Shown: piece after piece, positions 5,067 to 6,868 of the stretch
Position numbering within the stretch: position 1 is the first letter of the stretch
Layout of the letters: each line of letters opens with the position of its first letter
From: Actinomycetota bacterium
GTDB lineage: Bacteria; Cyanobacteriota; Vampirovibrionia; Obscuribacterales; Obscuribacteraceae
Reading direction: 5' to 3'
Assembly: GCA_903970355.1 (NCBI GenBank)
Contig: CAJCIF010000537.1
Coordinates: 1 to 6,868, forward strand
DNA length: 6,868 nt
Notes under the pieces: generated by a model
What the model saw: the letters and a program-made list of their open reading frames with translations, nothing else
What the model was told of the DNA's origin: nothing
Database searches by the model: none
Translations under genes and position numbers: made by a program

Positions 5067-5870
5067 TTAAGCTGTAAGGCTAATGGCGAATTGCTCGTCG
5101 TCTTGTGCGCTTGCGATGCGGTTCTCGATTGTTTCGCAATGCCAACAGTGAGCGGATTGACGCATAAGTTCTTCCTTGGGTGGTACTTGTTCGAACGCCT
5201 TGATTTCTTCAAGCGTCTTAACTAATTCCGACCAATGAAGCCTGTAGGTGGTTTCTTCAATGTTGTTGCGCAGGGGTGAATATTCTTGTAAACCAACGCG
5301 TTGGGTAACCAGTGACAAAGTATCGAATTGCCAGCGAGTCTGTAATCTCTCGGCCAGGAATTTTCTTACTACAACAGAAGAGTTTGGCCAGGCCGGATCA
5401 AACGCGCGTACAGGTTGAATTTGAAAATCGACGAATTCGAGTTTCTTTTCTTCAGGCGACCATAAAATGAGATCGAGCGTGTCTTCCAGGTAGACTCGCA
5501 CGTGAGGCACACGTGCTCTCACTTTCAGTGCAACGCCTACAATTTTTTGTTCGGGTGAAGCATATGGCTTTGCTACATAACGCGAGAGAGTCTTGTAGAC
5601 ATATAGAAACGCTTTGGTGGCGTGGTCTTTGTCTTTGAGTTGATCGCTTGCCTTATCTAAAGGCCAGTTCTGCCCCATGAACTTTTGGACGTTCGTGACC
5701 GAACAAATTTTCCCCTTATGAATCTCGGCCAAGCCCCGCAAAATTACTTGTTTGCAAATTACGCTGAGCTTTTCAGTTTCGGGCATGGTCCGTAGGAAGG
5801 CGAGGTCATAAGCCCTCCGGCAGGTCCTGAAAGTTTCGATCATGGCGGGGGTGTATAAGGTCCTGTGCAT
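5067..5870 (-). CDS. PD-(D/E)XK nuclease-like (RecB/Cas4/AddB-type fold) protein, probably with a degenerate active site
   Basis: The 267-residue product resembles the RecB-type nuclease family. It opens with TPAMIETFRTCRRAYDLAFLR (about 7-27), like the N-terminal S-x-L-x-x-Y-x-x-C-P-R-x-Y-x-x-x-Y signature. RGLAEIH (46-52) sits where motif I usually gives G-x-x-x-H. The core LEDTLDLILW...KLEFVDFQIQ (128-152) matches the G-x-x-D-x-I ... [V/I]-D-[F/Y]-K-T catalytic pair, with D133 and D148 present but Gln150 where Lys is expected. QFDTL (181-185) sits where Q-x-x-x-Y is expected. Cysteines C17 and C242/C245 (HCWHC) recall the Fe-S cysteines of AddB and Cas4, but the usual fourth is not evident. 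ATG 5870 was preferred to GTG 5879 because AAGGAG lies 8 bases upstream and overlaps that GTG. The assignment rests on motif order only; loss of catalysis is an inference. Confidence 0.6.
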   Translation of the reverse strand: MHRTLYTPAMIETFRTCRRAYDLAFLRTMPETEKLSVICKQVILRGLAEIHKGKICSVTNVQKFMGQNWPLDKASDQLKDKDHATKAFLYVYKTLSRYVAKPYASPEQKIVGVALKVRARVPHVRVYLEDTLDLILWSPEEKKLEFVDFQIQPVRAFDPAWPNSSVVVRKFLAERLQTRWQFDTLSLVTQRVGLQEYSPLRNNIEETTYRLHWSELVKTLEEIKAFEQVPPKEELMRQSAHCWHCETIENRIASAQDDEQFAISLTA

Positions 5871-5878
5871 GTTCTGCA

Positions 5879-5884
5879 CTCCTT
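5879..5884 (-). promoter_or_regulatory. Strong ribosome binding site deciding the nuclease-like gene start
   Basis: AAGGAG on the minus strand is 8 bases before ATG 5870. It shares its last base with the alternative GTG at 5879, so that earlier start would have no ribosome site of its own. Confidence 0.75.
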
Positions 5885-5905
5885 TCCGATAAATACCTTA
5901 CTTTT

Positions 5906-5928
5906 GTATGTCATACTAATATATAGTA
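5906..5928. repeat. Nested palindromes over the nuclease-like gene promoter
   Basis: GTATGTCATAC (5906-5916) is an 11-bp perfect palindrome around one base. It overlaps TACTAATATATAGTA (5914-5928), which has 5-bp arms around ATATA. Both lie across the predicted -10 and transcription start of the minus-strand promoter, a typical place for repressor binding. Confidence 0.4.
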
Positions 5929-5947
5929 CTCGCAATTCTTCGGTCAA
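5918..5947 (-). promoter_or_regulatory. Predicted sigma70-type promoter for the nuclease-like gene
   Basis: On the minus strand TTGACC (5947-5942) is followed by an AT-rich -10, either TATATA (5925-5920, 16-base spacer) or TATATT (5923-5918, 18-base spacer). The start would be near 5911, giving a leader of about 40 bases that includes the strong ribosome site. Confidence 0.55.
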
Positions 5948-6149
5948 ATGAAATTTGCTGGGACCGGTTGCTAAGAGTATTGCTAAGAAGTACGGCTTAG
6001 AACGACGAATATTGCGAAGTGGTATCAACCGCGAGAGTCGATTGAAACTGTTATGCCCCCAAAATAAGTCTGGCGGCGGTAAACTTGTCCAGTAAGACTA
6101 AATAAGAACGCGAGCATATTCCTTGTATAGTGCGAAGAGTACTAGTTCC
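5948..6149. other. Non-coding divergent region upstream of xseA
   Basis: No gene, tRNA-like fold or convincing plus-strand promoter is visible here. It holds a direct repeat, TTGCTAAGA at 5968-5976 and 5980-5988 (12-base period), whose second copy also pairs with CTTAG at 5996-6000. A short CTGG/CCAG pairing lies near 6070-6094. CATATT at 6115-6120 could be a -10 for xseA, but no -35 supports it. GAAGAG (6134-6139) is the likely xseA ribosome site. Confidence 0.4.
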
Positions 6150-6868
6150 TTGCATCAGGTGCTGACAGTTTCCGAACTGACAGCTCGTATTCGCGAGCTC
6201 ATAGAAGAAGTTTTTAGCGACGTATATGTAGTAGGCGAAGTCAGTAACGCAAAGCTATATCCGTCGGGGCACTGGTATTTTTCTTTGAAGGACAAGGAGG
6301 CAACGCTTTCTTGCGTATTCTTCAAAACCGCGGCCCAGAGTATGAAGTTTCGTCTGGAAGATGGACTCATGATGGTCGTGCGAGGCCGGTTGAGTGTCTA
6401 TCCGCCGAAAGGCGCATATCAGATGGTGGTTTCTTCAGTTGAACCGGTAGGTATTGGTGAGTGGCAACTCGCATTTGAACAGTTGAAAGCACGCCTTACA
6501 CAAGAAGGATTGCTTGCACCGGAACGTAAACGACCATTGCCGATATTTCCAAAACGCGTTGGGGTAGTAACCAGCCCGGCTGGAGCTGCCGTAAGAGACA
6601 TAGTAAGTGCGCTGACGCGACGCAATCGCAACGTCAATGTTGTAATTGCACCGGCGAAAGTGCAAGGGGAAGGCAGCGCTGAAGAAGTTGCGCAGGCGAT
6701 TCGAGACTTGCAGACGATACCGGATATCGAAGTAATTATTGTGGCGCGTGGTGGTGGCTCTATTGAAGACTTATGGTCGTTCAATACGGAAGTGGTGGCA
6801 CGGGCAGTGGCGGAGTGCCGAGTCCCAACTATTTCCGGGGTCGGACACGAAACAGATGTCACTATCTG
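6150..6868 (+). CDS. xseA: Exodeoxyribonuclease VII large subunit (N-terminal 239 codons, cut by window edge)
   Basis: XseA is the catalytic subunit of exonuclease VII. With several small XseB subunits it digests single-stranded DNA from both ends to short oligonucleotides in the cytoplasm, in mismatch repair and damage tolerance. The OB-fold DNA-binding domain is clear at about 4-100 (VLTVSELTARI, VVGEVSN, GHWYFSLKD, RGRLSVYPPKGAYQ). The catalytic domain begins with ERKRPLPIFPKRVGVVTSPAGAAVRDI (about 125-151), then RGGGSIEDLWSFN (200-212) and SGVGHETD (229-236). D150, R200, H233 and D236 keep a constant spacing to the residues I recall as essential in E. coli XseA. The frame is closed by TAA at 6099 and has no ATG start. 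TTG 6150 lies 10 bases after GAAGAG; GTG 6159 is the alternative. The last half of the protein and any xseB lie outside the window. Confidence 0.95.
   Translation, partial: MHQVLTVSELTARIRELIEEVFSDVYVVGEVSNAKLYPSGHWYFSLKDKEATLSCVFFKTAAQSMKFRLEDGLMMVVRGRLSVYPPKGAYQMVVSSVEPVGIGEWQLAFEQLKARLTQEGLLAPERKRPLPIFPKRVGVVTSPAGAAVRDIVSALTRRNRNVNVVIAPAKVQGEGSAEEVAQAIRDLQTIPDIEVIIVARGGGSIEDLWSFNTEVVARAVAECRVPTISGVGHETDVTI

Noticed and set aside
4988..5225. Short frames on both strands spanning the end of the nuclease-like gene
   Set aside because: They overlap its C-terminus in other frames, and their products are basic and low in complexity with no ribosome site.
5871..5879. GTG 5879 start of the nuclease-like gene
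   Set aside because: It overlaps the strong AAGGAG, which is correctly spaced for ATG 5870.
5968..5988. CRISPR-like or iteron array
   Set aside because: There are only two 9-base copies with a 3-base gap, far too few and too short for either.
6419..6862. 147-codon minus-strand frame near the right edge
   Set aside because: It is the reverse-strand shadow of xseA, whose motifs are unmistakable on the plus strand.

Overview
The window looks like bacterial chromosome from a Gram-negative-type organism of middling GC content (about 45-50% by eye). Two genes carry Sec-type signal peptides, one of them with a TonB-like periplasmic domain, and several genes start with TTG. The only housekeeping gene is xseA, cut by the right edge. 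Its protein resembles XseA from several deep-branching phyla, so I do not name a lineage; an Acidobacteriota-like or Melainabacteria-like source is a guess.

Layout. Bases 1-607 (minus) hold the N-terminal part of a histidine-rich protein I do not recognise. A divergent intergenic stretch (608-784) with two stem-loops, a possible promoter and a near-perfect palindrome leads into a plus-strand block of three tightly packed genes. These are an exported Dabb-domain protein (785-1210) and two tandem, paralogous ABC-type AAA ATPases of the COG4637 kind (1215-2372 and 2388-3521). The second ATPase runs head-on into a minus-strand gene for an unrecognised Ser/Thr-rich protein (3518-4375), and the two stop codons overlap. 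Further along the minus strand lie a small exported TonB-C-terminal-like protein (4455-4946) and a PD-(D/E)XK nuclease-like protein whose catalytic lysine appears to be glutamine (5067-5870). A 279-base divergent region with a good minus-strand promoter and nested palindromes separates it from xseA (6150 onward, plus).

How the parts may work together. The most distinctive unit is the Dabb-ATPase-ATPase cluster. Both ATPases keep every ATP-binding motif, share an Asn-for-Asp Walker B, share a family block (WRFYH-x-FRTD), and end in acidic tails. They sit in the same reading frame, separated by one stop codon and five codons. This suggests a duplicated pair kept for joint use, perhaps as a heterodimer, though the sequence gives no direct function. 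The RecB-like nuclease-fold gene next to xseA gives a possible DNA-processing neighbourhood, but its degenerate active site argues against simple nuclease activity. I see no CRISPR array, transposase, tRNA, rRNA or phage structural gene. No strong intrinsic terminator is visible.
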